The notes beneath the pieces were generated by a model, which was not told where the DNA came from, searched no databases, and saw only the letters and a program-made list of their open reading frames with translations. The translations under genes were made by a program, and so were the position numbers. Of a stretch of DNA of 64,000 nucleotides, positions 25,265 through 37,873 are shown one piece after another. Source of the stretch: Clavelina lepadiformis (Eukaryota > Chordata > Ascidiacea > Aplousobranchia > Clavelinidae); the NCBI RefSeq assembly GCF_947623445.1, contig NC_135243.1, positions 2,854,501 through 2,918,500 of the forward strand. The letters are read 5' to 3'. Each line of letters begins with the position of its first letter. Position 1 is the stretch's first letter.

Positions 25265-27398
25265 GAAATCTGATATGATCTTATGTCCAGGATACGAGAA
25301 CTAGATATGAAAAAACTGTTTAATTTTTCGACATGTGGTGGCTTACCACTCGATGTCACTAGAGCGTGATCTTCAATCCCAGAAAGTCCGATACCTCCAA
25401 CTCTGCCCCCGTCGTTGATGATGTCACGCCCTGGACTGGCAAAACCAAATCCTTTCTTGTATCTGCAGATGCGTGAATGAGTTTGATGTTAGTGAACTAA
25501 ATAATAATGTTTGAATAATCTAAAAATTTGAATGCTAAGTTTTAATGAAACGACAGCGTAGCTGTTGCATAGTAATTGGTTGTGAACATTCTACAAATAT
25601 CATTCGACAACAACTTATACATGGATGAGGTTCTTTGCAACTAAATGTGGAAAATACTTCAAACTGCACCAGTGTTGATCTTAGAACCCACCTGGCTTGG
25701 AAAGTCGGCAAAAAGTCACCAAACTTTGATGCGACAAAATCTAAGTCTTTCACCGTGGAAGGCTGACACATGAGGGCGCAGTCGGTCCGCTCATACTTCG
25801 GATTCAAATAAAGATCGGTTTTGATCCTTTCAGGGGAAACCCTGATCTGATAATGCTTGCACACACTCGACTATAAGCTCATCAATAGTGACATCTAGTG
25901 CAGATATGGGCTCTGTGATCGAAATGCAACGAAATTGTTCTCAAAAGATTTATATCAAACAAATCAGAAAAGAACAAAATATTAGGTAATTGCAATCATC
26001 CAATTTACCAATACGAGATTATCAATTAACATATGTATATTGAGATGTTTATATGACATTTTATTATCCAACCATTACAGCGAGATGATGATTTAAACTG
26101 TGATAATACACTGTGATGTAACAAATTGGTAATAATGAACTAAAATAACTGTCGCAAACTGTTAATTAAAAAAAAAGACACCCAAATGAATTAAATAAGT
26201 AAAAACATTCGGTAAAGACGTAACTATTTAATCTTGTTTAAATAAGAGACAGCCTTTGTTGTAGAGAGAAGAGATTGTCAAGTTGCCTGAGCTACCGCAA
26301 AACTAGCACTAAATACACATGGACCACGAACGAAATGGCAAATTTTTCGTGGCAATTCGCCGTGAAAAATATCGGCTTCGTGTGCTCAGGGATGAAAACC
26401 TGGTGTGTGGTTGGAAATAATGAAGCCATGTTGCATAATGTTGTCTGATATAATCAGGTAATTTCATATGATATGATACCAACTAAACAAATGATTGTTG
26501 GTAACCACATAAATTACCACATCGGCAACTAAATTGCCAAATAACCACATAGCTGGTAAATTAGGTAACCACATAATGGTGGTGGTCCCAGCATAAATCG
26601 CAAACTTCTGATAATGTGTTAGTAGCGGTTGGTTAACATAAACACCGTTGTGAAACAACAATGAAATTTTTGAACATCGTATGGCAAACTTCATGTTCAG
26701 ATCTATAACATTTATCACATCACCAAGCAAATCACATGATCATACTCACGAGATTGATCAGGAAGATGAACTCCTCCAGTACATGGATGGTTGGAGAGGA
26801 TGCAATCTCCTTCATTAATATCTATCGCCCTCATCTGGTACTGCACGGCATCCTGCATGGCCCCTAGGTGGCCTAGGATGTGAGAAGCGTTGGAAACAAG
26901 ACCACCATCATGTCCGAAAAGAGCGCACGAGAAGTCAACTCGTTCCTGTCGATTCATGTAATGTTACACAATAAACAATGAGTGTTCTAATGACACAGAA
27001 TGATCATAATAGAAATACACCTACTCAGCTATCAACAACGTATTTACACAAGCAAGTCTTGCAATATACAAAGACTAGACAGGACTTTCAACGACTGAGC
27101 CACAGATAAAATGTCAAGGGCTGAGAAATCTTGGTGCAATAAATTCGCAGAAATTAGAACAAACAAGTAAAAGCACTGTTGGACGATTATCTAGACCAGT
27201 AATATAAAATAACAAACATGTATAAATATGACAAGTTCAAGCCAGACCTTAATGTTAGTGGATATCGCTGTCCGTTGTAGAATCCTACCCATCTGTTCTG
27301 CAATGCTCATGAACCTTTGATGTCAAAGGTCAGAGGTTATAATATAGTGATGGGGTTAGTGATCCCAGTATAGCACATAACCCATAAAAGTTAATTGG

Positions 27399-27665
27399 GA
27401 ATGACAAAAAACCCAACCACGCCTTACAGCTACCCCAATAATAATTGTATGCATTTGGTATTCAATTTCCCAGTTATTGTCTTTTGGGTAAATTGTTAGT
27501 CATAAAAATCGCTTTGAGAAATTCAGTCCACCAAATAACACTTAACAATAACAAATATCACCTATTTAAAATAACGGAGAATGACAAAGAACCCAACCAC
27601 ACCTTACAACTACAACAATGGTCATTGCATGCATTAGATATTCAATTTTCCAGTTATTGTCAGTT
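27399..27665. repeat. Tandem duplication with 180-bp period in an OPLAH intron
   Basis: The stretch at about 27399-27480 ('gaatgacaaa.aacccaacca' through 'ccagttattgtc') recurs at 27579-27660 with scattered differences, a shift of 180 bp, inside the intron between two OPLAH copy A exons. Confidence 0.7.
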
Positions 27666-28803
27666 ATAAAACTTGCTTCCAAAAACTGTATCTACGAAAT
27701 AACACTGACCTGTGTGAAAATATAGAGAGTTGGATGGCGTCCAATTCCTTGCCAATATGCTTCGGCTTTCCCTTCCCTATCATGATGGTGACGTCACCTG
27801 AATAAGCGAATTTTCACAAAATTACAATTTCTAATCGCGGCAAGCTACAATGATGTTGTCAGTCTATCATGTAACAAAAAGACAACCCTCAACACAATCT
27901 AAAGTGATGTTACCATGATGTCATAATGCAATACATAGTCATACGCAACCATGATGTCATAACGCAATACCTTTCTTAGTCATCTTTCCCTTGCAGTCAG
28001 GTTCCACCAAGATTGTGCTGATTTTGTGGATGATAATCGCTGGACCGTGAATCACCTGACAAATCCTCTATGAAAGTCACAAAGTCACAATATTTTACAA
28101 AAGGTAAAGATAAAATATCTCAAAAAGATCGAAAGAAAACAAGATACTCAATACTATATAGTATATACAGTCGAAATCGGTTAATCGCATATCGGTTAAA
28201 GGCATAAATCGCTTAATAGCATTGCATTGCATAATCCCAAACCATTCCCATTCACTTGTGAAGAAAATTCAACGGTTAATCGCATAAGGGTTAATCGCAT
28301 AAATCGGTTAATCGAATAGGTTTTCTTGATTGATTTGTAGACTTGTATCACTTAACCGCATATTTCCTTTGATGAAGTGTTAAGTCGCTGAAGATTATCC
28401 TCACCAATAAACAAAAATCATCGCCAGATCTCTCGCAAGGCTATAGAGACAGTAGCATGTAAATGATTTGAACAATAAAGTAAAACTTCACGAAAAAAAG
28501 CCTTCTCTACAGTGATTATGAACCACAAAACTACGTTTCATTTAAGGATTGTTACGGATGGTTACATCACAATAGAACAACAAGACTAATTTTTATTTAA
28601 GCATTGTTACGTCGCAAAGCGCAAACCACTGCAAAAACGTAGAATACCTGTACTGTACTGTAGCCTACGTATACGATATAAAATGCCAGGAAATAGTAAG
28701 CCAGCAAAGCGAAAAATTTATGTCTGTCCGATAGAATCCTTGTTATTGAAACATTTTTTGTGTCGAAATCGAAAAGAAGGAAGCTCACTTGTTGCGTCAT
28801 AAT

Positions 28804-29761
28804 TAGGGCCATTTTTATTTTGACCTAAAAAAAAAATTTTTTGACTTTATTTTTATCAAATTTTGACTTTATTTTGACCTAACGAAATTGCTTATTTGTA
28901 GAGGCCACAGTTCTTCCTCCAGTTACCCAAACATAATATTTTGTCGATTTCAGACCCAAACGTAATATTTTGTCGAAAAGTCAAGGTGTTTTATGGATTA
29001 TAAAAAGTGTGTCGTGTTTTTTGGCGATAGATTTAGGTAGCTTGTGTTATTTTGTCCTTGTGAAAAGTTCACTTTGCCTCGATTTTCTCCGCATGGTAAA
29101 TTCTAATAAACAGCAAATTAAACAGGGAATGCTTGTTGTTGCTCCAATCCAGCTTGATGGCGTTTACTTTTCCTGTGGCTTTCAACAAAATACTTTTTAT
29201 CGCACTTTTATTGCATTAAATTCATCAGAAAAATCTCGAAAAATCCGTCTAACTTTTGCTGAAGACGATTTAGCTTGCTTAGGCATTTTTGTATTACAGA
29301 ATGTCAGTAGGCTATTCCTAAAATCCAAACTGTTGATCTTCGAAAATACCACGTTTATGAAGAGGAAGTGTTTTATAAGAATTATTTAAATACGTAACAA
29401 TGAATAAACAATGGACAATTTGCGATAAAAGTTACTGGTGATCCAAGTGGGCATTGTGACTTATTTCCTGCTTTTATGGATTAATATGGTTTAATTGTGT
29501 TGCAGTTCCTGATTTACAATGCTTCCACGAGGATTTTTACAAGAATTACTCTCAAGAAACACAAAAACTTTGTAAAAAGCCATATTTTGACAAATTTTGA
29601 CTTTATTGAAAATTTTGACTTTATTGTAAATTTTGACTTTATTTTGACCTATAAACTTCTTAGAAACAATCCCCTAGGTGCTGAAAACAACTTTATTCTT
29701 TGATTCGTGGTCAGACGAGGTCCTTAAAAAATTTTGACTTTATTGACTTTTGCGGGCCCTA
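28804..29761. mobile_element. hAT-type element, 958 bp, nested
   Basis: Ends 'tagggccattttta' and 'tgcgggcccta' are inverted. A perfect 8-bp target duplication 'gtcataat' flanks the element (28796-28803 and 29762-29769). Both sides carry repeated 'attttgactttatt' words. It shares this terminal design with the longer hAT relic at 59.6-60.7 kb. A 139-codon plus-strand frame inside (28970-29389) has no recognisable domain. Confidence 0.85.
28970..29389 (+). CDS. Unrecognised 139-codon frame inside the hAT element
   Basis: The frame starts MSKSQGVLWI, has a hydrophobic stretch (CFLAIDLGSLCYFVLV) and a lysine-rich end. It shows no BED finger and no hAT dimerisation motif. It may be captured host sequence or a chance frame. 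Confidence 0.2.
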   Translation: MSKSQGVLWIIKSVSCFLAIDLGSLCYFVLVKSSLCLDFLRMVNSNKQQIKQGMLVVAPIQLDGVYFSCGFQQNTFYRTFIALNSSEKSRKIRLTFAEDDLACLGIFVLQNVSRLFLKSKLLIFENTTFMKRKCFIRII

Positions 29762-32234
29762 GTCATAATGCATTGTGTCATTCAAAAAATCGGCGCCGGT
29801 GTTTAAAAGAGAATAACGGAGAAAATGTAGGAACACATACACCGTTTAATCGCATAAAAAAGCTTGGCAAATTGACTATGCGATTAACTGATTTCGACTG
29901 TATACACAAAAATATAACAAAGCATGTAGAGTCCAAACAACACATATAAGCACATATCGGCACATTGAAATAAAAACAAACTTTGTCCTGATGTTGACAT
30001 TAACAGGAAAATTTGTGTCATTGTTGAAATTTTGTCTTAATTTAAGATTTCAAAATAAAATACCTGTGGCGCTTGTATGGTGACACCAGCTGTAGTAGAC
30101 TTGAACACATGCTCATAATCCCCGTCGTATCGACTTAGATCTGTTGATGTTCCTGTGTAAATAGTGTCATAAATTTCACGATGACAACACAAGGACATAA
30201 CTTACGTAATCTTATTAATATTTACCTAGCTTGCGCATGCATGCAACATACATGCTCATACTGATACTGGATATCCTAGCGGCACCATACCTCCCATGTT
30301 GCACCCAATGCTGGGTTGGTCTTCAAATGATGTCATAGTGTACCCCACTACGCCACCTGCTGGGCCGGATAATATTGCTCTATTTCCATCGAACCTGAGC
30401 ATTGAGGAGTGTGAGATGTTGTATTTTATATCAGAAGACGGAAACATTTGATGAATCTTTTCCGACTCAAGGGCTGTTTGAGTGTTGAGTTTTTACAGGC
30501 GGGCCAGATCATAGGCACAAACGATGTCATAATTAGTTGGAGCTGTTACTTGCTCCTATATCTACTGTACGTTCCTCAATCTACAACACAGTTTGCAATG
30601 ATAGGTGTCACTTCGTTGGTAGCTTGCTTATCGCTGATTTAAATGAATATGACGATCTGTTGTTATACTTCATGTTAATATAATAATATAATCACAGCCT
30701 TACGAACAAACTTACTTATCAATAGGAGTGAGGTCACCATCAGACTGCGTAAAGAGCGAGTTGATGTCTATGTTGCTGAGGTCAGACTGAAAGCTTCTAT
30801 ATATTCTTTAACTCACAGTGTGAGGTAGGCATCTACGCATGCAGCGAAGTCGTGCGAGACAATCTTGACCATGGACTTGAGATGATAGTTAAGACTTGTT
30901 TAAATCTCATCTCCATGGCAATCTTTTTAACTGCTACTTCATACTCGGAAAAGCTGCATACATAGACATCTGATGTCACAGTTGAAGGTTAAAAATATTA
31001 AATTAAACTTGATTATGCAATAGCATAATGACTAATCAATATATAAACACAATAGACCAGCATCACAAAGTGAACAATAACCATTAACCAAACAATCGAT
31101 GATGCAAAGTTTTGCGACGACAACTTAAAGCAATCGAGCTTAAACAAGACTCAAACTCAGCATTCTTTTACTTTTGCTGCCAAACAAAGCAAAACAGTTG
31201 TAAGCACCAAAACATATGCATTGCCAAGCTGTATGTAATTTCAATCTAACAACAGCATAGACTCACATGTATGAATGCATGACAGCATCAAACAAATAAA
31301 CTACTATAATTACGCAGAGAAGTGAGGCTTACTTCAGCTCTTGCCTGACACTAACATAAGCGTAGGTGCAGTTCTACAACCAACAGAAAACTAGGATATA
31401 ATTAGGAATAGGAAAGCAGATCAAAAAGGTTAAGAACCGCTGCTTTAAATCAAAGTAAAAAGTGATAATAAACTCATCTCTGACGAAATATTAAACACCA
31501 TGAAAACTATAAAATAAGCAAAGACGAAAAATACAAAACCCACATTTAAAGTCACCAGTAGGTAGTAGCTGAATACAACTGCATTGTCAACTGGAAACAT
31601 CAGAGTTAATAAACTTACGAGGTCCAACATTTTTGGTCTTGATTGGTTTCCAAGAGGATCTCTCCAGCCCTCAGTGAGAGCAAGTGCCATTCTCTCATCT
31701 TTCCTCTCGAGGAGAAAATTTGTGGCAACGGTCGTTCCCATCCGGATGAAATCGATCTTAATCAAGTCGAGTGATTAACGCATTATAATTTTCAACTCTT
31801 CAAAACAAAAATAAACTATGTATACATAATTAGGCGATCTATAGATTTAAACAGCATTTCATAGCAGTGGTTTTAGCCAAGTTGACAAATGGTTAAACTT
31901 GTGGAGATGATGAGAAACTAACATTAATTACAGACAAAATTACAGGCATATTTGTAATTAAGCACCAACAATAAAATCAAACTACATTTGATAATAATCT
32001 TTTTAGCCTCGTCAACAAAGCAAAAAATTAAACTTGAAGGAACAATGAGAAACAAAATTAATCACAAAATTATGATAAACTTTTCCATATATATAGGCTT
32101 TATTTATGTTTATTTTTGTAACATACCTTTTCCATAATGCTTCGAATTCCTTCCCTGGGAGCATCACAGTAATTTTGTGGATCGACAGACAACAGCTTCA
32201 TCACTTCGACGCATAGGTCAGTCAATTGGCAGAT

Positions 32235-33196
32235 CTGTGAACTACTTCTGCTGCATTTGCAATGAATGCTTTCAATATCGATAATGAAGTTAGGACTAGC
32301 ATTTTTCATGTCTAGGCTATGTAGCATAGGCCTAGGCCTACTACACTGGAAAAAAAGTGACCGTCATCAGTCCAAAATTTTTATCATTGACTATTAAGAC
32401 GTTGATTTCGTTGAAAAAACATTGTCCATACCTTATTGTGGTCCAAGTCATACCCATAAATCTGCCTGCATACAGTTTGCAACTCCTTTTTATGGCTGAC
32501 TAGGCTACGTCCCACCGATGCACTGGAAACAATGATGGCTACAACTAAAACCCAGTGTACGATGTGATTGGCATTTACTTCGTTATAAGTGAAAGATTAG
32601 TGGCTTAATCTCATTCGCGTTATGTAATATACGAAGCCACTTGACACAGTCAGAGTTTCTTACCTAACAGTTGCTGTTATCGCGATAAATATCACATTAA
32701 TATTGAGATGGTGACATTTCGTCACTGTTTAATTCAAAACCTTCCTTAGAATCCTTATCCATGCAATGCCGTAATTTTATGAACTTTGTTACTAGGTGCA
32801 AGGTTAAACAAGGTCGAAACAACTTAAAAGTAATCCTGTGTAAGTACAATAGGCAGACATTTAATACAAATTTCGTTACCCTAATTACTTTCCTCAAAAT
32901 ATAAAGACCTTTTTTTAACAATCAGGGAATGCTAACGTGCACAAGTGCTACGATTCTTTGATTTATTTTTCACATAAAAACACGGCATTTATGCCAACAA
33001 TCACAACGAATATGTTCAAGATAACCTTAATTTAAGCTAAAATATGTGGTTCCTAACTATATAATAACAAATGTTATGCACTTTGTTAGAACAAATTCAA
33101 ACAGAATTACAATCAAACAATCCCACTAATATCGATTATTTGAGGAATTAAAATTTTACTGTTCAACTTGTAAAATGGAAAATCCTGTATACTTAC
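32235..33196. other. No gene recognised
   Basis: The region should hold the N-terminal OPLAH exon (RGGTFTDV-type motif) if copy A were complete; I could not find it. Any exons downstream of 33197 of the neighbouring two-exon gene are also unrecognised. Confidence 0.35.
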
Positions 33197-33733
33197 AACA
33201 TGTAAATATTTAATTTCAAACAGTTCACTTTTTGCAATGCTGTAAGCATTTAATACCTCGTCCTCTGGAATCACTACATACTTTCTAACAAGAGACACGT
33301 ACATAGTTTCACACAACATTACCAATTCTAGTCTCCCAAAATCAGGAAGACCATCTTGAACATATGTAGCAACAAAACACCGAATGTTACATTATGTACC
33401 GTAAATTTCTATCCATCGAAAGTACGAACGATTGTGTGGCATGACGCTGAAAAAAGTCAACACATCGGCAGAAAAATTGTTAAACAGATGAACTTTTGGT
33501 CCCAGAGTATACTTGGACGCAAATAAATTTTCGTCTTGCAACAACATACAGAGGTGGCGTTGGTGCTTTTCTGCCAAAAACTTTTGAGTGTTTTTGAATG
33601 AGGTTCTGCAAGTTAAAGACTTGAAAAGAGAGTGCTTCGCTTCAAACCACCGAAAGAGCTTTTTTTCGTTTACATTATAACCTAGAAAGTAAAGGAATTG
33701 TGGAGCAGCAACTGACAAGGGAATCCTGAGCAT
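33197..33733 (-). CDS. Unrecognised protein, two exons (partial)
   Basis: The ATG at 33733 has a good context (GCC before ATG). Exon 1 (33733-33400) and exon 2 (33354-33197) join in frame through a 45-nt GT-AG intron, giving 163 residues with the next donor GTAAGT at 33196. The sequence starts MLRIPLSVAAPQFLYFLGYN, is rich in aromatic and basic residues, and then gives LELVMLCETMYVSLVRKYVV. Without the intron the frame stops at 33392 (113 aa). I do not recognise the family, and downstream exons were not located. The length of open frame, splice sites and phase agreement make a real gene plausible. Confidence 0.5.
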
Positions 33734-36700
33734 GGCAGAGGTAAGAAATTGAAGCTGCGTGAGGCCATTTGCTTTAAACGTTGATATAACCCTATGGCAG
33801 AATACGTTTTTATATTTATTGTAGTTCAGGTACTTGCTTATCTACTGTGTCTACCTAACCATGAGGTCTGAGAACACGACAGGGTAACGCAGCAAGAACG
33901 CGTAAGAAAATCGTGGCCTCATCCGGATCCTGTAAAACCCACCCAGCGCCACAGACATCGCCATTGACTCGAGAGTTTTACGTAGTTTTAATTCAGTAGT
34001 TTAATAGTACTGGTTTGCTGCCATGCTGGCGATGTAAGTTTGAATTTATTTCAACTTTTATCCATTGTTCTCCATTCTCTTTTGTCCAAATTGACGATAT
34101 TTGTTTGAATCTGTTTCACGACTTTTCTCCATTGATGGCTGCCGGTCGACAGGATTGGAATCCGGTTGTTATTGTTGGAAAACAGCTTTTTTAACGCTTT
34201 TCCTTGGTTGGATTGTACCTTGGTCGCCTTTGGCAGGTTTATGTTGTTTTGTTGACTATACCTTGTGGAAAGGTGAGAGTTGGAGTACGCTTCCTTTGTT
34301 AATTGGCAAACAGACGTTCGCATGTTTTTTGTAGCTACCTAGTGCAGTGTATATCGTCTTGGTTGGAAACCTTTAAGTGTGCCTACCAATGAAGACGATT
34401 ACCTTTGATTTTTTTGCTTCTTGTTCCTTTTTTTGTTGGAGTAAAGGATCATCTCCTGATCAGTGAGCACAGCCCAGTTGTACCAGTCCTTGTCATCTAA
34501 GCCAATAGGATCAGGTTTATTTGTGTTAGCCTGGTGGCGTTATCAAGATGTTTCTTGTCTAGCATTAAGCTTTCCAACATCACTTACTTGAAAACAGAGG
34601 TAGTTATAAGGATGGTGTATTCTATATCTGACATCTGCTTAACGAAGATGGCTCGTGATAATAAATTACTTTATAACACGTTGTCTCTTTGCTTTATTGC
34701 ATTTATGTTGCCCATGCACTTTAAATTGTAATTTGATTTTTATGTAGTCTACACAATTTTGTGAACTCGTGTCATGCCATATATTCTGGTGACTCCGACG
34801 ACAAGTTGTTGAAGATGTCCTATCTCCAAGATATGCAAAACAACTTTTCAATTTTATCTCAAGGCCACGCCCAGGTTGCTCTTTCGCCGCTTGCCCTGGC
34901 CATAATTTTACCTGTGATTTGGCTTTTCGCGTGTCTGAGCCACCTCGGGCTGATAGATCTTGAAATCCTTTTGTTTGGTTTCTGCGGTGATTCCTTGCTT
35001 GATTTGCCGCAAAATTTAATTCACCCTCCTACACAGCGTCACTCTGTCCAGTTTTCATCCGAGAACCCGTTTCTTCTAGACGTTCAGTTCAACCCACTCA
35101 GTCATTTTCCGGAAACCAAAACCGTGAAACTCCCGTCGTTCTGACCAGAGCGCTTTCATTTCTTCTCCTTCGAAGAAATTTGCTGAAAACGAAGGTCATT
35201 TGCAAGATATTTCATCCTAGATACAGCATCTTGGATTTTTGTCCTATGTCGGTAGGCTTTTAGCTTTGAAACGCCTGATTTTCGATGGAATATTTTTAAA
35301 GCGGTAACACGGTGATTGTGACGAACAGCGCACGCAAAGCGTCGTTCAACAAGATGACAGTGGCTACACTACATTCAATCAAGATAACTGTAAAAGCATA
35401 AGCTATCATGCTATTTTAAGTAAAGTTCGTCCATTTAAATGCAGTTACTAATGTAGGCCTAATGTTCATTTTGTTTTTGAGTGTTTTCATTTTTAATTAC
35501 AACTGTTACAACATAAGGTGTTACAACTTTACATTGGTTTACTTTACATTGCTGTTTCAGAGTGTAAAGCGTAGACATCTTACATTGCGGGATCACTCCT
35601 TATGCAAGTGATTTTGTTGGGTTTTGGTAAATATAAATGCCATTGTAGTTGTCTGAACAATCGTAATTCTCTCCATGGAGCAGAAATATTGATGAAAGGG
35701 AGCTAAGAACGGTGCAAAAATTCAACATCTATCAAGTTGAAAACTAAAGAAATTTTTAAAAAGTAATGAAATTGTTAAGTCGAAGTTTTTAAAAGGTATT
35801 TGTTGTCTGATTCAGAATTTTTAGGGGTGGTCCTAAACGTTTGACCGCGAATGTACAGTAAGATTTAGGTTAGATTCGTTAGAAGGTAGATTTAGGTTAG
35901 GCTTATTATGTTTTAAATCTAAGTTTATAGGTTAACAAGAATCTGTGAAAAAGAGCAAAGCTTCGAACACACGATTTTTTCCGATGAAATAGCGGCAGCC
36001 AAGCTTTTTTCACAAAGGGCCAGATAATTTAATCAGAGAACTGACGATCGCGCGCCGGATTGCCACTTTGTTTTAATAGACTTCAAAACAATAAGCTCTA
36101 TTTTGCCACAGTGAGGCGGGCCGGGTAAACTAATCTCGCGATCCGTAGTGTGGTGGCAATAAGGTCCGCAGGTTGGAGCATAGTCGAATGTTCATTCTAC
36201 ATTACGTTAATTATGTTGTGCTAATTGTCATAATTAACTCTTATTCCTTCGGGATTCTCCTGCAGATCTGATGATATATAACGTTATTTGTGTTCTATTT
36301 CGTGTGTTTACTAACAAGCGCTGTACTATATTTTGGCCGTGTTTAGTATACACGACTCAGTTTTGATTACTTCTGAATTACGTAATTCGCACTACAGCGC
36401 TCAATGCGTTAGTTCTGATATTGTCAGTCTGTTTTTGGACAGTCTGTTATTTGCAGTCTACCGAATGCAGTTTGATTCTGTGCTCTGAAAACAGTAAATA
36501 TTTCGTTGAGAACCTATAATAAATTATTATTCATGACATTAACAGTTTGGTTCTGGTACTGTGATGCTTAACTGGCTATCAGGGGTTAATGAACGCGATA
36601 TCAATGGAGTCAGATTAGCGAACAATCAATCAGGCAATAATTAACAACAGTTTACAACCCCAACAATACGCCCAGTTAGCAGAATGTCATAATCGCTTGG

Positions 36701-37869
36701 CGTAACAATAGCACCTTTAGGAATCACTGTTTGGGTGGAATGTACTAAAAGTAATTTAGTTGGTATCTGCTGCTACATTTGTCTATTTTTTAAACTTTAC
36801 TTAAAATACAAGGCAAAATTATATAAATACAGCGCTGCAGCTACCACGAAAAATTTGACGCATTTCACGTCACATGCGTAACGCTTCGAGATATGTGCTA
36901 CATTACTTGACATATTGCAATAACATCCGTCAATGCTACGTGCCGGAGTTGCGGATTTTATCATTCCTTTACCCGCACGTGATGGATGGTGAAGTTTAAC
37001 GTTGTTTCAAGGCATTCCTCTGTCATTCCGGTAACTGAGCAAGACGAACAGTATTCCTCGATGCTAACGAACCTCATCTTAATACGTGAATAATGCTAAT
37101 TAGTTACTGTCCTAGGAATGACTTGCATACGATCAGATGAACACATATTAACTTTTAGGTTGTTTTATTATTTGGACCATTTAGGCTATAATAGCCCGAC
37201 ATTTTAGGTGGTTAAAGCGAATACTACATCTGCATTAACTCTTCAACACTAAGTGTGTCAAGGCAGAGGTATGGTCATGTGTTCATAAAAATTGGCCTAG
37301 AGTAACTAGTGAACTAAGCAATAAATGTGGCGGTTACGTCACAGTCCGTTGAGAATTGTAATAATATTTTGACAATGTACAGTACAACGTGAAATATACA
37401 AATACAATAGAAAACTTGTAATATACATGCAAGCTCTACACTAGAGTAAAGAGTACCATGCTATAACGAATAAAGAGATTAAATAGTATTACTATTATTG
37501 TATTATTATTAGTACTGGCATTGACTAAGTATATATGTTGAGCTTTAATGCTCGAGCTCTGACAGATAATTACGGTTTGGAGAAAATTGGTAAAATTTGA
37601 TGTAAATGCCTTGTCAAAATTAAAATATATTTGAATTTTTTTAAGCCCTGCCAACTGGTCGACGAGTATCGACAACGAATTGTGAGAAATTTTGCTGTCG
37701 ATGGTGACAACGTCGGAAATAAAACCCACACTACAAAGCATGGCCGATGGGTTGATGAAGCGATGTGCGAAGGCCGGTGAGAGTCTTTCTTAGCTTTTGT
37801 TTATCGGTGGAGATTGTTGCAGTCCAAAAAGATCTGTCAAAGCACAACGTACTTTTAGCTCAGCGGTCT
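33734..37869. other. No gene recognised
   Basis: About 4 kb with short frames only. The longest plus-strand frame (34761-35144, 127 codons) contains a hydrophobic stretch but no domain, splice partner or duplicate. No complete transposon termini were recognised. Confidence 0.35.
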
Positions 37870-37873
37870 GACC

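Larger units (their letters stand above)
22030..25912 (-). pseudogene. OPLAH: 5-oxoprolinase-like gene, copy B (partial, frameshifted)
   Basis: Minus-strand exons by similarity to 5-oxoprolinase (ATP-dependent 5-oxoproline to glutamate, cytosolic, gamma-glutamyl cycle): 25912-25692 (family motif TDCALM), 25462-25347 (GFGFASPG), 23086-22892 ([20 protein letters not shown] ... [15 protein letters not shown]), 22577-22468 ([20 protein letters not shown]) and 22402 to about 22030 ([43 protein letters not shown]). Phases agree where exons are adjacent. It is broken: the first exon shifts frame near 25835 (before it the frame reads VECVQALSDQGFP, after it ERIKTDLYLN). Exons expected between 25347 and 23086 are missing, as is the ITPVF..LVQGG exon, and the last exon diverges after LAPI. 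A Tigger relic and an hAT MITE sit in the gap. The intron after 22468 starts GC rather than GT. Confidence 0.8.
28168..29900. mobile_element. Tc1-mariner/Tigger-like MITE carrying a nested hAT element
   Basis: The outer ends are 'cagtcgaaatcggttaatcg' and 'cgattaactgatttcgactg', inverted repeats flanked by TA on both sides (28166-28167 and 29901-29902). The motif 'ggttaatcgcata' repeats inside both ends. Without the nested 966 bp (28804-29769) the host element is about 767 bp and has no transposase frame. It sits where OPLAH copy A lacks its central exons. Confidence 0.85.
26750..32234 (-). pseudogene. OPLAH: 5-oxoprolinase-like gene, copy A (partial, frameshifted, transposon-split)
   Basis: Minus-strand exons: 32234-32129 (VEVMKLLSVDPQNYCDAP), 31756-31619 ([16 protein letters not shown]), 30953-30817 (FSEYEVAVKKIAMEM ... 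VKIVSHDFAACVDAYLT), 30786-30716 (SLFTQSDGDLTPID), 30394-30291 ([16 protein letters not shown]), 30152-30064 ([16 protein letters not shown]), 28055-27971 (HGPAIIIHKISTILVEPDCK), 27797-27710 (AIQLSIFSH), 27314-27248 ([18 protein letters not shown]), 26945-26750 ([15 protein letters not shown]). The order matches the hydantoinase A then B layout of 5-oxoprolinase. Most junction phases fit. Defects: a frameshift near 30880; only 30 nt between 30817 and 30786; about 350 residues missing between 30064 and 28055, where a nested transposon sits; a +1 base in the last exon relative to copy B; no N-terminal exon found. The locus would not make a normal enzyme of about 1290 residues. Confidence 0.8.

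Noticed and set aside
34761..35144. 127-codon frame with a hydrophobic stretch
   Set aside because: No homology recognised, no splice partners, composition like the surrounding non-coding DNA.
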